From assembly GCA_900752285.1 (NCBI GenBank), contig CAADUW010000157.1, positions 1-23,331 of the forward strand: 23,331 nucleotides of DNA, given 5' to 3'. This document shows positions 1 to 8,700 of the stretch, one piece after another. A program made the position numbers and the translations under genes. The notes beneath the pieces are model-generated. The model worked only from the letters and a program-made list of their open reading frames with translations. It searched no databases and was not told the origin of the DNA. The number at the start of each line of letters is the position of its first letter. Positions within the stretch are counted from its first letter, which is position 1. Source of the DNA: an uncultured Oscillospiraceae bacterium. GTDB lineage: Bacteria; Bacillota; Clostridia; Oscillospirales; Oscillospiraceae.

Positions 1-4
1 AGGT

Positions 5-37
5 ATTTTCTGTCAGGTACACGCCCCGACAGAAAAT
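5..37. repeat. Inverted repeat 1 of the left-end hairpin cluster
   Basis: The arms at 5-14 and 28-37 are perfect 10-base reverse complements (ATTTTCTGTC / GACAGAAAAT) around a 13-base loop. The stem is AT-rich and has no clear T-tract outside the stem, so it is not a textbook terminator on either strand. It is the first of four hairpins in 180 bases. Confidence 0.6.
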
Positions 38-49
38 GATCAGAATCCC

Positions 50-88
50 TTTGCCGCCTGCGGGCGGCAAACTCTGCGAGGCTTTTTT
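50..88 (+). terminator. Possible plus-strand terminator
   Basis: A perfect 9-bp GC-rich stem (TTTGCCGCC / GGCGGCAAA, arms 50-58 and 63-71, loop TGCG) is followed 11 bases later by six T residues at 83-88. An alternative stem, 56-62 with 75-82 (one bulge), abuts the T-run directly and excludes the first stem. Read on the plus strand this could terminate a convergent gene ending to the left of the window. The function is inferred; the two stems and the T-run are visible. Confidence 0.4.
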
Positions 89-94
89 GACACG

Positions 95-127
95 CTGAAA
101 GTACCGCCCGATAGAGCGGTACTTCAG
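95..127. repeat. Inverted repeat 3 of the left-end hairpin cluster
   Basis: The arms at 95-107 and 116-127 pair over 12 bases with a single bulged A (CTGAAAGTACCGC / GCGGTACTTCAG) around an 8-base loop. No T-tract follows on either strand, so the structure looks like a stable hairpin rather than an intrinsic terminator. Confidence 0.55.
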
Positions 128-134
128 ACTGTCA

Positions 135-180
135 GGAAAGGCAAAATATGTGCTGTCATTCCGAGCCGTTTTGCCTTTCC
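135..180. repeat. Inverted repeat 4, just after the ABC gene stop
   Basis: The arms at 135-146 and 169-180 are perfect 12-base reverse complements (GGAAAGGCAAAA / TTTTGCCTTTCC) with a 22-base loop. On the minus strand the hairpin begins four bases after the ABC transporter stop codon, so it may end that transcript or protect its 3' end. There is no T-tract downstream of the stem. Confidence 0.55.
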
Positions 181-184
181 CGGC

Positions 185-1996
185 TCACTCCGTGTAATAC
201 TGTGCCTGAGCGTTCCAGAGTTCGGCGTATTTTCCGGCGGGCTGGTTCAGCAGGGACTCGTGGGTGCCATGCTGAACAATGCTTCCCCTGTCAAACACCA
301 GAATTTCATCGCAGAACCGGCAGGACGCCAGACGGTGGCTGATATAAATCGCCGTTTTGCCGCCGGAGATCTCGTTGAACTTCCGGTACACCTCATACTC
401 CGATTCCGGATCCAGCGCGGCAGTAGGCTCGTCCAGCACAATGAAGGGGGCGTTTTTGTACAGCGCCCGGGCAATGGCGATCTTCTGGGCCTCACCGCCG
501 GAAATTTCCACGCCGCTCGGGTCAAACTCCCGGTAGAGGTTGGTTTCCAGCCCCTTGGGCATCTTGGACAGCCGTTCGCCGAAGCCCGCTTCTGTCAGAC
601 ACGCTTCGCACCGCGTCCGGTCATAGTCCGCGCCTGCCGCCACGTTCTGTCCCAACGAGAAGGCAAACAGGCGGAAGTCCTGAAACACCACGGAGAAAAT
701 TTCCATATACTCTTCATAGTCATACTTCCGGATATCCACCCCATTCAGAAGGATCACGCCCTCAGTGGGGTCATAGAGCCGGCACAGGAGCTTGATGAAT
801 GTAGTCTTTCCGCTGCCGTTCATGCCCACTACCGCCAACTTTTCTCCGATCCTGAATTTCAGGCTCACGTGGCGCAGCGCATAGCTTTCCGTATTGGGAT
901 ACCGAAAAGATACGTCCCGGAACTCGATGGTGTAATCGTTGTCATCCCGTTTTTCAGTGGACAGGGTGCCCTTGTACATAGGATTGGGAATATCAAAATA
1001 ATCCAGAAACCGCTGCATGAATTCCCGGTTGACGCTGGATATGCCGACGGTACGGACGAACCCGGAAATGGCGGTCAGCAGCAGCATGATGCAGGACACA
1101 TATTTTGCAATGGAGCCAACCGACAGTCCCCCGGACAGTGCCGCAGAAATCAGCAGCAGATACACACCGAACCTGAGCAAATGGGTCACGAAGGTGGCGA
1201 TCAGGCCCATCCACGCGGTCCCGAAATTCATGACCCGCTCACCGCGGTAAACATCGCCGCAGAATTTCCGTTCCAGCTCGGTAAGGTCTTCCGCCATGCC
1301 ATACAGACGGATGTCCTTACCGGAGGAGTAGTCGCTCATGTAGTCAAACAGCCGGTCCCCCAGAATGTTGGAGTCCACACAGCTGGCATAAAACCGATTC
1401 CGCAGCTTGCCGCTCTGTTTGGCGGTGAGAATACTCACCGCCACAGTCAGCAGCGTTCCGCCAAGAAGCCCCAGCTTTGCGCCCGCGGAAACGGCATCCA
1501 GCCGAAACAGAGAAACGGTCATGGACACGGAAGCCAGGATCTGCACCGAATAGCGGATGTACTGACTCACGGCGCCGCAGTAATAGAACAGGTTATAGCC
1601 GGTCTGGGTCTCCATCTGGATCCGCTCCCGCAGAAGGGCAACCTTCCGATCCTCCATGGTGGAATACGCCATGCTCATGGCTTTTTCCGCATGGAGCCAG
1701 TCGACGGACCGGTTCAGCTCCGCCATACCCGTGTCCTCCCACCTCCGAAAGGACGCGGTAAGCAGGCTCAGGAGCGCCGTAAGGCCCACGGTAAGCCCGG
1801 CGTAGAGCCCCAGCGTTTTTCCGCCCGCGCCAGACGCCAATGCGTCAATGATCTTTGCGGAAAACCAGACCGGCACGTACAGCACAACGGCTGAAAACAG
1901 GCTGCGGCCAATGTTGCCGATCATATATCGGGGGTCCAGCCGGTACAGGAGGCGAAATGCCCGCCGGTTCAGATCCCATTTCTTCTTCATATTCAT
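185..1996 (-). CDS. ABC exporter half-transporter (permease-ATPase fusion), second subunit
   Basis: A half-size ABC exporter of 603 residues with an N-terminal transmembrane domain of several hydrophobic helices (roughly residues 20-330) and a C-terminal ATPase. The ATPase is complete: Walker A GMNGSGKTT near residue 391, a Q-loop in VVFQDF, signature ISGGE near 498, Walker B FIVLDEP with the catalytic Glu, and H-loop ISHRLAS. No C39 peptidase domain is present. The ATG overlaps the stop of the upstream ABC gene as ATGA and follows a GGGAGGGGAG ribosome-binding site, so the two are translationally coupled and probably form a heterodimer in the membrane. The substrate cannot be read from the sequence; peptides, lipids or drugs are all exported by this family. 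Control by the upstream LytTR/GHKL pair is inferred from gene order. Confidence 0.93.
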   Translation of the reverse strand: MNMKKKWDLNRRAFRLLYRLDPRYMIGNIGRSLFSAVVLYVPVWFSAKIIDALASGAGGKTLGLYAGLTVGLTALLSLLTASFRRWEDTGMAELNRSVDWLHAEKAMSMAYSTMEDRKVALLRERIQMETQTGYNLFYYCGAVSQYIRYSVQILASVSMTVSLFRLDAVSAGAKLGLLGGTLLTVAVSILTAKQSGKLRNRFYASCVDSNILGDRLFDYMSDYSSGKDIRLYGMAEDLTELERKFCGDVYRGERVMNFGTAWMGLIATFVTHLLRFGVYLLLISAALSGGLSVGSIAKYVSCIMLLLTAISGFVRTVGISSVNREFMQRFLDYFDIPNPMYKGTLSTEKRDDNDYTIEFRDVSFRYPNTESYALRHVSLKFRIGEKLAVVGMNGSGKTTFIKLLCRLYDPTEGVILLNGVDIRKYDYEEYMEIFSVVFQDFRLFAFSLGQNVAAGADYDRTRCEACLTEAGFGERLSKMPKGLETNLYREFDPSGVEISGGEAQKIAIARALYKNAPFIVLDEPTAALDPESEYEVYRKFNEISGGKTAIYISHRLASCRFCDEILVFDRGSIVQHGTHESLLNQPAGKYAELWNAQAQYYTE

Positions 1997-3828
1997 GCCT
2001 GCTCCCCTCCCTGATAGCCGGGCTGATACCAGCAGCTCTGAATGTCAAACAGCCGCGCGTACTCTCCGCCTGCCGCAATGAGCGCCTCGTGGGTTCCTTC
2101 CTCCGTAACGGAACCGTTTTGCAGAAACAGGATCCGGTCACAGAAACGGGTGGAGGCCAGCCGGTGGGAAATAAACAGGGCGGTTTTGCTCTCCGTCATA
2201 TTTCTGTATTCCAGATACACTTCATTTTCCGCAATGGGATCCAGAGCGGCGGTTGGCTCATCCAGCACCAGCACCGGCGCGTCCTTGTACAGCGCCCGGG
2301 CCATCATCAGCTTCTGGGTCTCGCCGCCGGAAAGCTCCACCCCGTCCCTGTTTACCTGCTTGTCCAGTCGGGTGTCCATGCCCTTCGGCAGAGCATCCAG
2401 CTTTGCGCCCAGTCCTGCCCGGCGCATGCAGCGCTCTGCCTTCTGCCGGTCCACCCTGTCCCCGAGGCAGCAGGCAACGGTTTCCGCCAGAGAGAAAATT
2501 GAGGTCCGGACCTCCTGAAATACGGGAGAAAAGAGCCGGTAATAGGCATTCCGGCGGAAATCCCGTGCGTTCACTCCATCGACCCGAATCTCGCCGGAGG
2601 TGGGGGTATACAGTCCGCACAGGAGCTTGACCAGCGTAGTTTTTCCTGCGCCGTTTACGCCCACAAGCGCCACCCGTTCTCCGGAGTGGATCGTAAAGGA
2701 AAGGTCATGGAGGGTATCCTTCTGCGCTCCCAGATACCGGAAGGAAACATGGGAGAAGGTGATCTCCGGTGCTTTTTCCAGGTGTGCCTCCGCCGGTTCC
2801 GTTCCGGTGCCGTCCCCGTCCGGAAGATCCATATAGGCCCGGTAGTCGCTGACCTTCAGACTGGCAGTCTGCATGGTGTTCCACGCCGTGATCATGTTGC
2901 CCACGAAGGTGGCAAAGCCGGAAATGGCGCCGAAGTACAGCACGAATTCGTCCGCCCGAAGCTCGCCCCGCAGCGCCATGGAAATGAGAAGCGCGTAAGC
3001 ACCGCCGTCCCGAATCAGGATCACCAGCAGATCCACGACCCGTCCCAGAAAGCGGCGGTTGTCCAGCTTTTTCTGCCAGTCGCTGTTCTTGCGGAACAGG
3101 TCTTCATAAATCTGCCGCAGCCACTGTGCCAGACCGTATACCCGCACATCCTTGGCGGCGGTGAAATCGGCGGCATTCCGGGACACATAGTCAAGCTTCC
3201 GTCCGATGTCCGTCCGCTCGGAACGGGTTGCAAATTCATAACGGTTGTAGGCGCGGACGCACAGGTAATTTGCCATGGGCGCAAGGGTCAGCAGCACCAC
3301 CAACAGGGGGCTGATCCCGGACAGGATCGTGCCAAACAGGAAGTAGCACAGCACGTTCCGGATGAGTTCCGTAGCCTGCTCAGGCACCTGACACAACGGC
3401 ACCTCGCCGTTCGTCATATAGCCCGCGGAGGCGGCCCGCTCCCGCAGATCCCGGGTCTCCTTCTTCTCGTAGGTTTCGTAGAACATGGTAACGCTCTTAT
3501 GCTCGATGGCAGTCGTCAGGTCGAAGCGGTAGCGGCTCAGGAGAGATTCCAGAACGGTTTTGCAGAAATCCCGCAGCCCTGTCGCCAAAAAGGCTGCCGC
3601 CAACAGCGACCCCACCGCCAAAGCTGCGTGACGGAAGGTCTGCCCCGCTGTCACCTCCGCCACCACAAGGGCGGGAAGCCGGATCTCCACCCAGGACAGG
3701 AACACCCCCAGCGGAACCCCCGCCGCCATCACAAAAAAGGATGCGGGCGCTCCCCGGAGCATTTCCCGATAGCTCCACAGTGCGTTGCTGCCCATTCCCT
3801 TATAAGGCTTCTTTGTTTTCTCCTTCAA
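1993..3828 (-). CDS. ABC exporter half-transporter (permease-ATPase fusion), first subunit
   Basis: A 611-residue half-transporter with an N-terminal membrane domain and a C-terminal ATPase carrying Walker A GVNGAGKTT near residue 390, signature LSGGE near 499, Walker B VLVLDEP and H-loop ISHRLAS. I chose a TTG start at 3828 because GAGGAG lies nine bases upstream and a promoter -10 lies at 3860-3865. Starting farther upstream would put the promoter inside the gene. An internal ATG at 3795 is the alternative but has AAGGGA directly against it, too close. Many heterodimeric exporters have one degenerate ATPase site, but here both subunits keep the catalytic Glu and an intact SGGE signature. 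The partner gene overlaps by four bases. The substrate is unknown. Confidence 0.92.
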   Translation of the reverse strand: MKEKTKKPYKGMGSNALWSYREMLRGAPASFFVMAAGVPLGVFLSWVEIRLPALVVAEVTAGQTFRHAALAVGSLLAAAFLATGLRDFCKTVLESLLSRYRFDLTTAIEHKSVTMFYETYEKKETRDLRERAASAGYMTNGEVPLCQVPEQATELIRNVLCYFLFGTILSGISPLLVVLLTLAPMANYLCVRAYNRYEFATRSERTDIGRKLDYVSRNAADFTAAKDVRVYGLAQWLRQIYEDLFRKNSDWQKKLDNRRFLGRVVDLLVILIRDGGAYALLISMALRGELRADEFVLYFGAISGFATFVGNMITAWNTMQTASLKVSDYRAYMDLPDGDGTGTEPAEAHLEKAPEITFSHVSFRYLGAQKDTLHDLSFTIHSGERVALVGVNGAGKTTLVKLLCGLYTPTSGEIRVDGVNARDFRRNAYYRLFSPVFQEVRTSIFSLAETVACCLGDRVDRQKAERCMRRAGLGAKLDALPKGMDTRLDKQVNRDGVELSGGETQKLMMARALYKDAPVLVLDEPTAALDPIAENEVYLEYRNMTESKTALFISHRLASTRFCDRILFLQNGSVTEEGTHEALIAAGGEYARLFDIQSCWYQPGYQGGEQA

Positions 3829-3859
3829 AACACATCGCTCCTCTCGTGTTTGCAGGGTC

Positions 3860-3888
3860 AGTATAGCACAGCTCCCGGCAGAAATGAA
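3860..3888 (-). promoter_or_regulatory. Promoter of the ABC exporter pair
   Basis: On the minus strand TGC-TATACT forms an extended -10 (TATACT at 3860-3865, TGC at 3866-3868). The -35 region about 17 bases upstream is poor (TCATTT or similar). Weak -35 plus extended -10 suits a promoter that needs an activator. The inferred start near 3853 gives a leader of about 25 bases before the TTG codon. Confidence 0.55.
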
Positions 3889-3890
3889 AA

Positions 3891-3923
3891 TTCGTGCACC
3901 AACTGCATCCAGCGGTACACGAA
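3891..3923. promoter_or_regulatory. Inverted-repeat operator candidate upstream of the ABC promoter
   Basis: The arms TTCGTGCACC (3891-3900) and GGTACACGAA (3914-3923) are reverse complements with one mismatch, separated by 13 bases. The centre is about 54 bases upstream of the predicted start, where activators usually bind. The adjacent LytTR regulator is the obvious candidate protein, although LytTR proteins more often bind direct repeats. Confidence 0.4.
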
Positions 3924-3954
3924 TTGCACAGACATGATGAAATTGGACTTTGTG

Positions 3955-4001
3955 AAAGCATGGCATGCTTTGCGCATTCCCCGTCGATCTGCGGCGCAAA
4001 G
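3955..4001 (-). repeat. Overlapping hairpins after the histidine kinase stop
   Basis: A perfect 17-base palindrome with one central base, AAAGCATGGCATGCTTT, lies at 3955-3971. A second stem, CTTTGCGC (3968-3975) with GCGCAAAG (3994-4001), shares bases with it, so only one can form at a time. They begin right after the kinase stop at 4006. Only three T residues follow, so terminator activity is uncertain. Confidence 0.4.
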
Positions 4002-4005
4002 GTGC

Positions 4006-4656
4006 TTACTCCGCTGCCGGAACGAGGAATTCGGAGGTAAACGCGCCTTCCTCGCTGTTGTATTTCACCCAGCCTCCGTGCTGCCTGAGGATCGTCTCCG
4101 CCCGGTGCAGGCCGAAGCCATGGGCGCCGGTTTTTCCCGTTCTGAAAAGGGTACCCACCTTTTTCTTCTTTGCCCCCGCCGCGTTCAGCAGGTAAAAATA
4201 CAGCATGTTTCCCTTCATCCGCAGGGTCAGCCGCAGGAACTTTTCTCCCTCCGCCTCCCGGCAGGCTTCGATGGCATTGTCCAACAGATTCCCGATGACG
4301 ATGCTCAGCTCCAGATCCGACAGGGTCAGGCTGTCCGGCAGGTTTGCTTCCACCGTGGTATGGATCCCCGCAGCCTTTGCCTGGGCAATTTTTGCAGAGA
4401 GAATGGCGTCTACAGTCACGTTGCCGGTTTTCAGCAGCGTATCTACCCCCTGCAAATTTTTGTCCAGCTCGGTTATGTAAGCGATGGCCCGCTCCACCTG
4501 TCCGGCTTCCAGCTGCCCCTTGAGGGCCTGCAGGTGGTGATGAAAGTCGTGCTTGTAACCGCGCATCTCGCTGTGGACGCTCCGGACCTCGTCCAGATGC
4601 TTCCGTGCCTGTTCCTCCTGCATTTCCACAAGCTTCAAGTAGGTTCTTTTCAGCAT
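4006..4656 (-). CDS. Short GHKL-type sensor histidine kinase, no membrane domain
   Basis: A 216-residue kinase of the AgrC/HPK10 type. An N-terminal coiled-coil-like helix leads into the phosphoacceptor motif YKHDFHHHL (His36), followed by the N-box GNLLDNAIEA (about 122-131) and a G-box with GFGL (about 180-183). There is no transmembrane segment and no sensor domain, so the protein should be cytoplasmic. The start at 4656 is chosen because GAGG lies five bases upstream and the regulator's stop is just before it; a longer in-frame reading to 4701 would overlap the regulator. It presumably phosphorylates the LytTR regulator encoded immediately upstream. How it senses a signal is not apparent: it may read a cytoplasmic cue or work with the ABC exporter. 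The missing sensor does not look like a truncation, because start, ribosome-binding site and spacing are all orderly. Confidence 0.88.
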   Translation of the reverse strand: MLKRTYLKLVEMQEEQARKHLDEVRSVHSEMRGYKHDFHHHLQALKGQLEAGQVERAIAYITELDKNLQGVDTLLKTGNVTVDAILSAKIAQAKAAGIHTTVEANLPDSLTLSDLELSIVIGNLLDNAIEACREAEGEKFLRLTLRMKGNMLYFYLLNAAGAKKKKVGTLFRTGKTGAHGFGLHRAETILRQHGGWVKYNSEEGAFTSEFLVPAAE

Positions 4657-4663
4657 GGTATCC

Positions 4664-5365
4664 TCAGTTTCTGGCAATAAACGCCCGATTGATCTCGTCA
4701 TATTTTCCCCGCGCCAGCGGCACGGTTCCGCCGCCCTCCAGCGTAACGGCAGTGCGGCCGATACACCGGACCTTTTTCAGATTCACAAGGTAGGAGCGAT
4801 GGGCCCGGTAAAAGTCCGGGCTGAGCTTCCGGGCAAAGTCGGAGATGTTTTCCCGAATCCGGTATTCTTCCCCAGTGGTGTGGATCACAAGGTCGTGCAG
4901 GAAGGACTCCACATACAGGATCTCGCTTTCGTACAGCTTCACAGACTCCCCTTCCCGGGAAATCACCACGGAGGGCGGCTCCACAGCCAGCCGCTGAACC
5001 GCCCGGGTCAGGACGGAAAACACCTTCTCCGGGGACACGGGTTTTATCAGGTAATGCAGTGCATCCACCTCGTACCCCTCCCCCATAAATTCAAAATGGG
5101 AAGTGATGAAGATGATCTCCCCCCGGCAGCCGTCCGCCCGAAGACGTTTGGCAAGCTGAATCCCGGTCATGGCCTTCATTTCCACGTCCAGAAGAAAAAC
5201 GGCAAAGTCCTTCTTCTCCGCATAAGCAAACCAGAGGGCTTCGGCACTGGAAAAGCAGGTCACCTGACAGGCATTTCCGGTTTTCTCCGCCCAGTCCGCC
5301 GCAAGCTCTCTGAGCCGCTCCGCCTGCTCACCGTCATCATCGCAGATCGCTATTTGATACACCAC
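4664..5365 (-). CDS. LytTR-family response regulator
   Basis: A 233-residue response regulator. The receiver domain (about 1-120) has the acidic pocket CDDD at residues 9-11, phosphoacceptor Asp60 in FLLDVEM, a Thr/Ser pair near 88-89 and Lys108 in LIKPV. The C-terminal part (about 130-233) is a LytTR DNA-binding domain with the typical ILYVES and FYRAHRSYLVNL segments. It starts with GTG at 5365; a second GTG follows immediately. GGAGG lies six bases upstream. The stop at 4664 almost touches the kinase gene, so the two are an operon. The closest plausible target is the inverted repeat at 3891-3923 upstream of the ABC exporter promoter. The AgrA/LytR-like assignment is secure; the signal and regulon are inferred. 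Confidence 0.93.
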   Translation of the reverse strand: MVYQIAICDDDGEQAERLRELAADWAEKTGNACQVTCFSSAEALWFAYAEKKDFAVFLLDVEMKAMTGIQLAKRLRADGCRGEIIFITSHFEFMGEGYEVDALHYLIKPVSPEKVFSVLTRAVQRLAVEPPSVVISREGESVKLYESEILYVESFLHDLVIHTTGEEYRIRENISDFARKLSPDFYRAHRSYLVNLKKVRCIGRTAVTLEGGGTVPLARGKYDEINRAFIARN

Positions 5366-5416
5366 TTTTCACCTCCGGAAAATCAGGGAGTCCGCCGACA
5401 TCCTGTAAATTGGAAT

Positions 5417-5545
5417 TTAGCGGGTATTGGGGCGTGCACTTTGAACAGCCAAATTTTTATTTATGGCACCACCGCACAATTGCGTCTGCGAGTCTCCGCC
5501 GTCTTTTTGGCCCCACTTCTTCAGTTTGAAAAACCAGAAATACAT
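5417..5545 (-). CDS. Possible 42-residue small protein in the leader of the two-component operon
   Basis: An ATG at 5545 follows AAGGA with seven bases of spacing and opens a 42-residue frame ending in TAA at 5417. The peptide has a hydrophobic, basic N-terminus (MYFWFFKLKKW) and a Cys-Gly-Gly in the middle (QLCGGA). It lies about 50 bases upstream of the LytTR gene, where a signalling peptide or leader peptide could be encoded. I do not recognise it. A second frame across the same bases (5457-5645) begins inside the promoter and is less likely to be real. Without comparison to relatives this remains weak. Confidence 0.2.
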   Translation of the reverse strand: MYFWFFKLKKWGQKDGGDSQTQLCGGAINKNLAVQSARPNTR

Positions 5546-5628
5546 ACAGGATTCCTTCGTTTTCCAAACTTTGAATTGGGGCAAAGATCCTATCTGAGAC
5601 TTCTTGCCGAATTTCGCGGTACTGCCTT

Positions 5629-5658
5629 ATTATAACACACTTCACCGGGTTTCTTCAA
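5629..5658 (-). promoter_or_regulatory. Promoter of the LytTR-kinase operon
   Basis: On the minus strand TTGAAG (5653-5658) and TATAAT (5629-5634) are separated by 18 bases, close to the sigma-A consensus. The promoter starts about 18 bases beyond the rpoC terminator, so the two-component genes are transcribed independently of rpoBC. The inferred start near 5622 leaves a leader of about 257 bases before the regulator. This leader is visibly more AT-rich than the neighbouring genes and contains only the small ORF candidate at 5417-5545. Confidence 0.7.
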
Positions 5659-5675
5659 CGGTTTCTTTTGATACG

Positions 5676-5715
5676 AAAAAGCGCCCCTTTCCGGCAAGAA
5701 CCGGAAAGGGAGCGC
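5676..5715 (-). terminator. Intrinsic terminator of rpoBC
   Basis: A long GC-rich stem (5681-5694 with 5701-5715, one bulged base, six-base loop) is followed on the minus strand by five T residues (5676-5680). It begins 11 bases after the rpoC stop codon. Confidence 0.92.
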
Positions 5716-5726
5716 TGTGTCAGAAA

Positions 5727-8700
5727 TTATTCTTCGGTTTCTTCCGCTTCCTCGGGGAAGTCGATGTCGTCATCCTCTTCGATGACCGGCTCTTTGGGCT
5801 GCTCAACGGGCTTCTGTCCCAGACGGGAGGGAGGGGTGGCACCGGGCTGGAAATCCCGGTATGCCATCAGACCGGAGCCTGCAGGGATCAGCTTACCGAT
5901 AATGACGTTCTCCTTCAGGCCTACCAGATGGTCGACCTTACCCTTGATGGCAGCATCGGTCAGAACCTTGGTGGTCTCCTGGAAGGATGCGGCGGACAGG
6001 AAGGAATCGGTAGCCAGAGAAGCCTTGGTGATACCCAGCAGAACAGGGCTGCTGACAGCCAGCTTCAGCTCGGTCTCACCGGCGTCAATTCTCTGCTGAA
6101 TGGCGGTGTTGGCGTCCTCGAACTCGAAGATGTCCACCGCGGCGCCCACCAGCAGGTTGGTGTCACCGGCATCCTCCACACGGACCTTCCGCATCATCTG
6201 GCGGATAATGACCTCGATGTGCTTATCGTTGATTTCAACGCCCTGCTGACGGTACACCGCCTGTACGGACTGAACCAGATAGTTCTGGACAGCCTCCACG
6301 CCGGAGATCCGCAGCACGTCCTGAGGATACAGCGCGCCATCGGTGATGGGCTCGCCCTTCTGGACCACCTTGCCGTGGCTGACCTTCAGGCCCACGGAAT
6401 AGGGAACCTGATAGACCTTTACCTCACCGTCGTCTGCGGTAACGGTAATGTTACGCAGAGCGGTACGGTGGGTCTCATCGATGTTCACCACGCCGGTGAG
6501 CTCGGAGATCTGTGCCATCTTCTTGGGACGGCGGGCCTCAAACAGTTCTTCGACTCGAGGCAGACCCTGGGTAATATCGTCACCCGCGACGCCGCCGGAG
6601 TGGAAGGTTCGCATGGTCAGCTGGGTACCGGGTTCGCCGATGGACTGGGCCGCGATGATACCGACGGCTTCACCCAGATCCACTTCCTTGGAGGTGGCAA
6701 GGTTCATACCGTAGCACCGTGCGCAGACACCGCTCCGGGCACGGCATGCCAGAATGGTGCGGATATAGATCTTCTCGATGCCGTGAGCCTCGAACTTGGC
6801 GGCATCCTCGGGCATCATCATGACATCCTTGGAATGCAGCAGTTCGCCGGTCTTGGGATCGACCACATCGTGGACGGGGTAACGGCCACGAATACGGTTG
6901 CCGAAGGTATCGATCACATCGCCCTTCTCAATGACCGCGCCGACCCAGATGCCGTTGGTCGTGCCGCAGTCCCGCTCCCGGATAATGACCTCCTGACTGA
7001 CATCCACCATTCGGCGGGTCAGGTAACCGGAGTCGGCGGTACGCAGAGCGGTATCGGTCATGCCCTTACGGGCGCCTCTACTGGAAATGAAGTATTCCAG
7101 AACGGACAGGCCTTCACGGAAGTTTGCCTTAACAGGGATCTCAATGGTACGACCGGCGGTATCGGCCATCAGGCCACGCATACCTGCCAGCTGACGGATC
7201 TGTGCCATGGAGCCACGGGCGCCGGAGTCTGCCATCATGTAGATGGGGTTGAATTCGTCCAGATTGCCCTGCAGCGCATTGGTAACGTCCGCAGTGGTCT
7301 TTTCCCACTGCTGAACCACCAGACGGTACCGCTCGTCATTGGTGATAAAGCCCTGACGGAAGTAATTTTCGATCTCAACGACCTTCCCTTCCGCCTCGTG
7401 AACCAGCTCATACTTGATGGCGGGAACCACCATATCCGCGATGGACACGGAGATAGCGCCCTTGGTGGAGTACTTGTAACCCAGAGCCTTGATCCGGTCC
7501 AGCATCTCGGTGGCAATGGTAAAGCCATGGACCCGGATGCAGCGGTCAATGATCTTGCCCAGCTGCTTCTTACCGACCAGGAAGGAGATCTCCAGATCGA
7601 ACTCGTGACCGGGCTGGGTACGATCCACAAAGCCCAGATCCTGAGGGATGGGCTCATTGTAGATCAGGCGGCCCACAGTGGCGTCGATGATCTTGTACTC
7701 CATCTTGCCGTTAACTTCCTTGCCGAAGCGAACCCGGATGGGCGCGTGGAGACCCACGGCGCCGTCCGCATAAGCGGCAATGGCTTCCTCGGTGCTGGAA
7801 TAGTTGTGGACCGGGCGGAACTTTGCCGTCGCCTTACCGACGGAGGAAGCGGCCTTATTGGCAGCCAGGAACTCATCGGCATCCACAATGGTCTGTGCGG
7901 GCAGGTTTGTGTCGCCCGCGTCGGTCACATAAACGGTCTCCGCGCCCTTCTCCGCCTTGCCGAGTCTGGTGTAGGTCAGGTAGTAGGCACCCAGAATCAT
8001 ATCCTGCGTCGGCACGGTAACGGGCTTGCCGTCCTGCGGACGGAGCAGGTTGTTGGCGGAGAGCATCAGCATTCTGGCCTCGGCCTGAGCCTCGGGAGAC
8101 AGGGGCACGTGAATTGCCATCTGGTCGCCGTCGAAGTCCGCGTTGAAGGCGGTGCAGCACAGGGGGTGCAGCTTCAGGGCGCGGCCCTCCACCAGAATGG
8201 GCTCAAAGGCCTGAATGCCCAGACGGTGCAGCGTAGGCGCACGGTTCAGCATGACGGGGCGATCCTTGATGATATCGTCCAGTGCGTCCCAGACCTCGGT
8301 CTTGCCCTTATCGATCATCTTCTTGGCGGACTTGATATTGTTGGCCAGGCCGTCGGAGACCAGCTTCTTCATGACGAAGGGGCGGAACAGCTCGATGGCC
8401 ATTTCCTTGGGCACGCCGCACTGATACAGCTTCAGCTCAGGACCAACCACGATAACGGAACGGCCGGAGTAGTCCACACGCTTGCCCAGCAGGTTCTGAC
8501 GGAACCGGCCCTGCTTGCCCTTGAGCATATCGGACAGGGACTTGAGGGCGCGGTTGTTGGCGCCGGTAACGGCACGGCCGCGGCGGCCGTTGTCGATCAG
8601 GGCGTCCACAGCCTCCTGCAGCATCCGCTTTTCGTTCCGGACAATGATGTCCGGAGCGTGGAGCTGCATGAGCCGCTTCAGACGGTTGTTCCGGTTAATG

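Noticed and set aside
3829..3999. Upstream extension of the first ABC subunit to 668 residues
   Set aside because: The extension has no ribosome-binding site, contains the promoter and inverted repeat, and its residues are unlike any ABC exporter N-terminus; the TTG at 3828 is better supported.
2686..4680. 664-codon plus-strand frame opposite the ABC exporter and kinase genes
   Set aside because: It spans two genuine minus-strand genes and their intergenic promoter, and its protein has no recognisable motif.
5457..5645. 62-codon minus-strand frame upstream of the LytTR gene
   Set aside because: Its first codons are the -10 region of the predicted promoter, so it could not be translated from that transcript.
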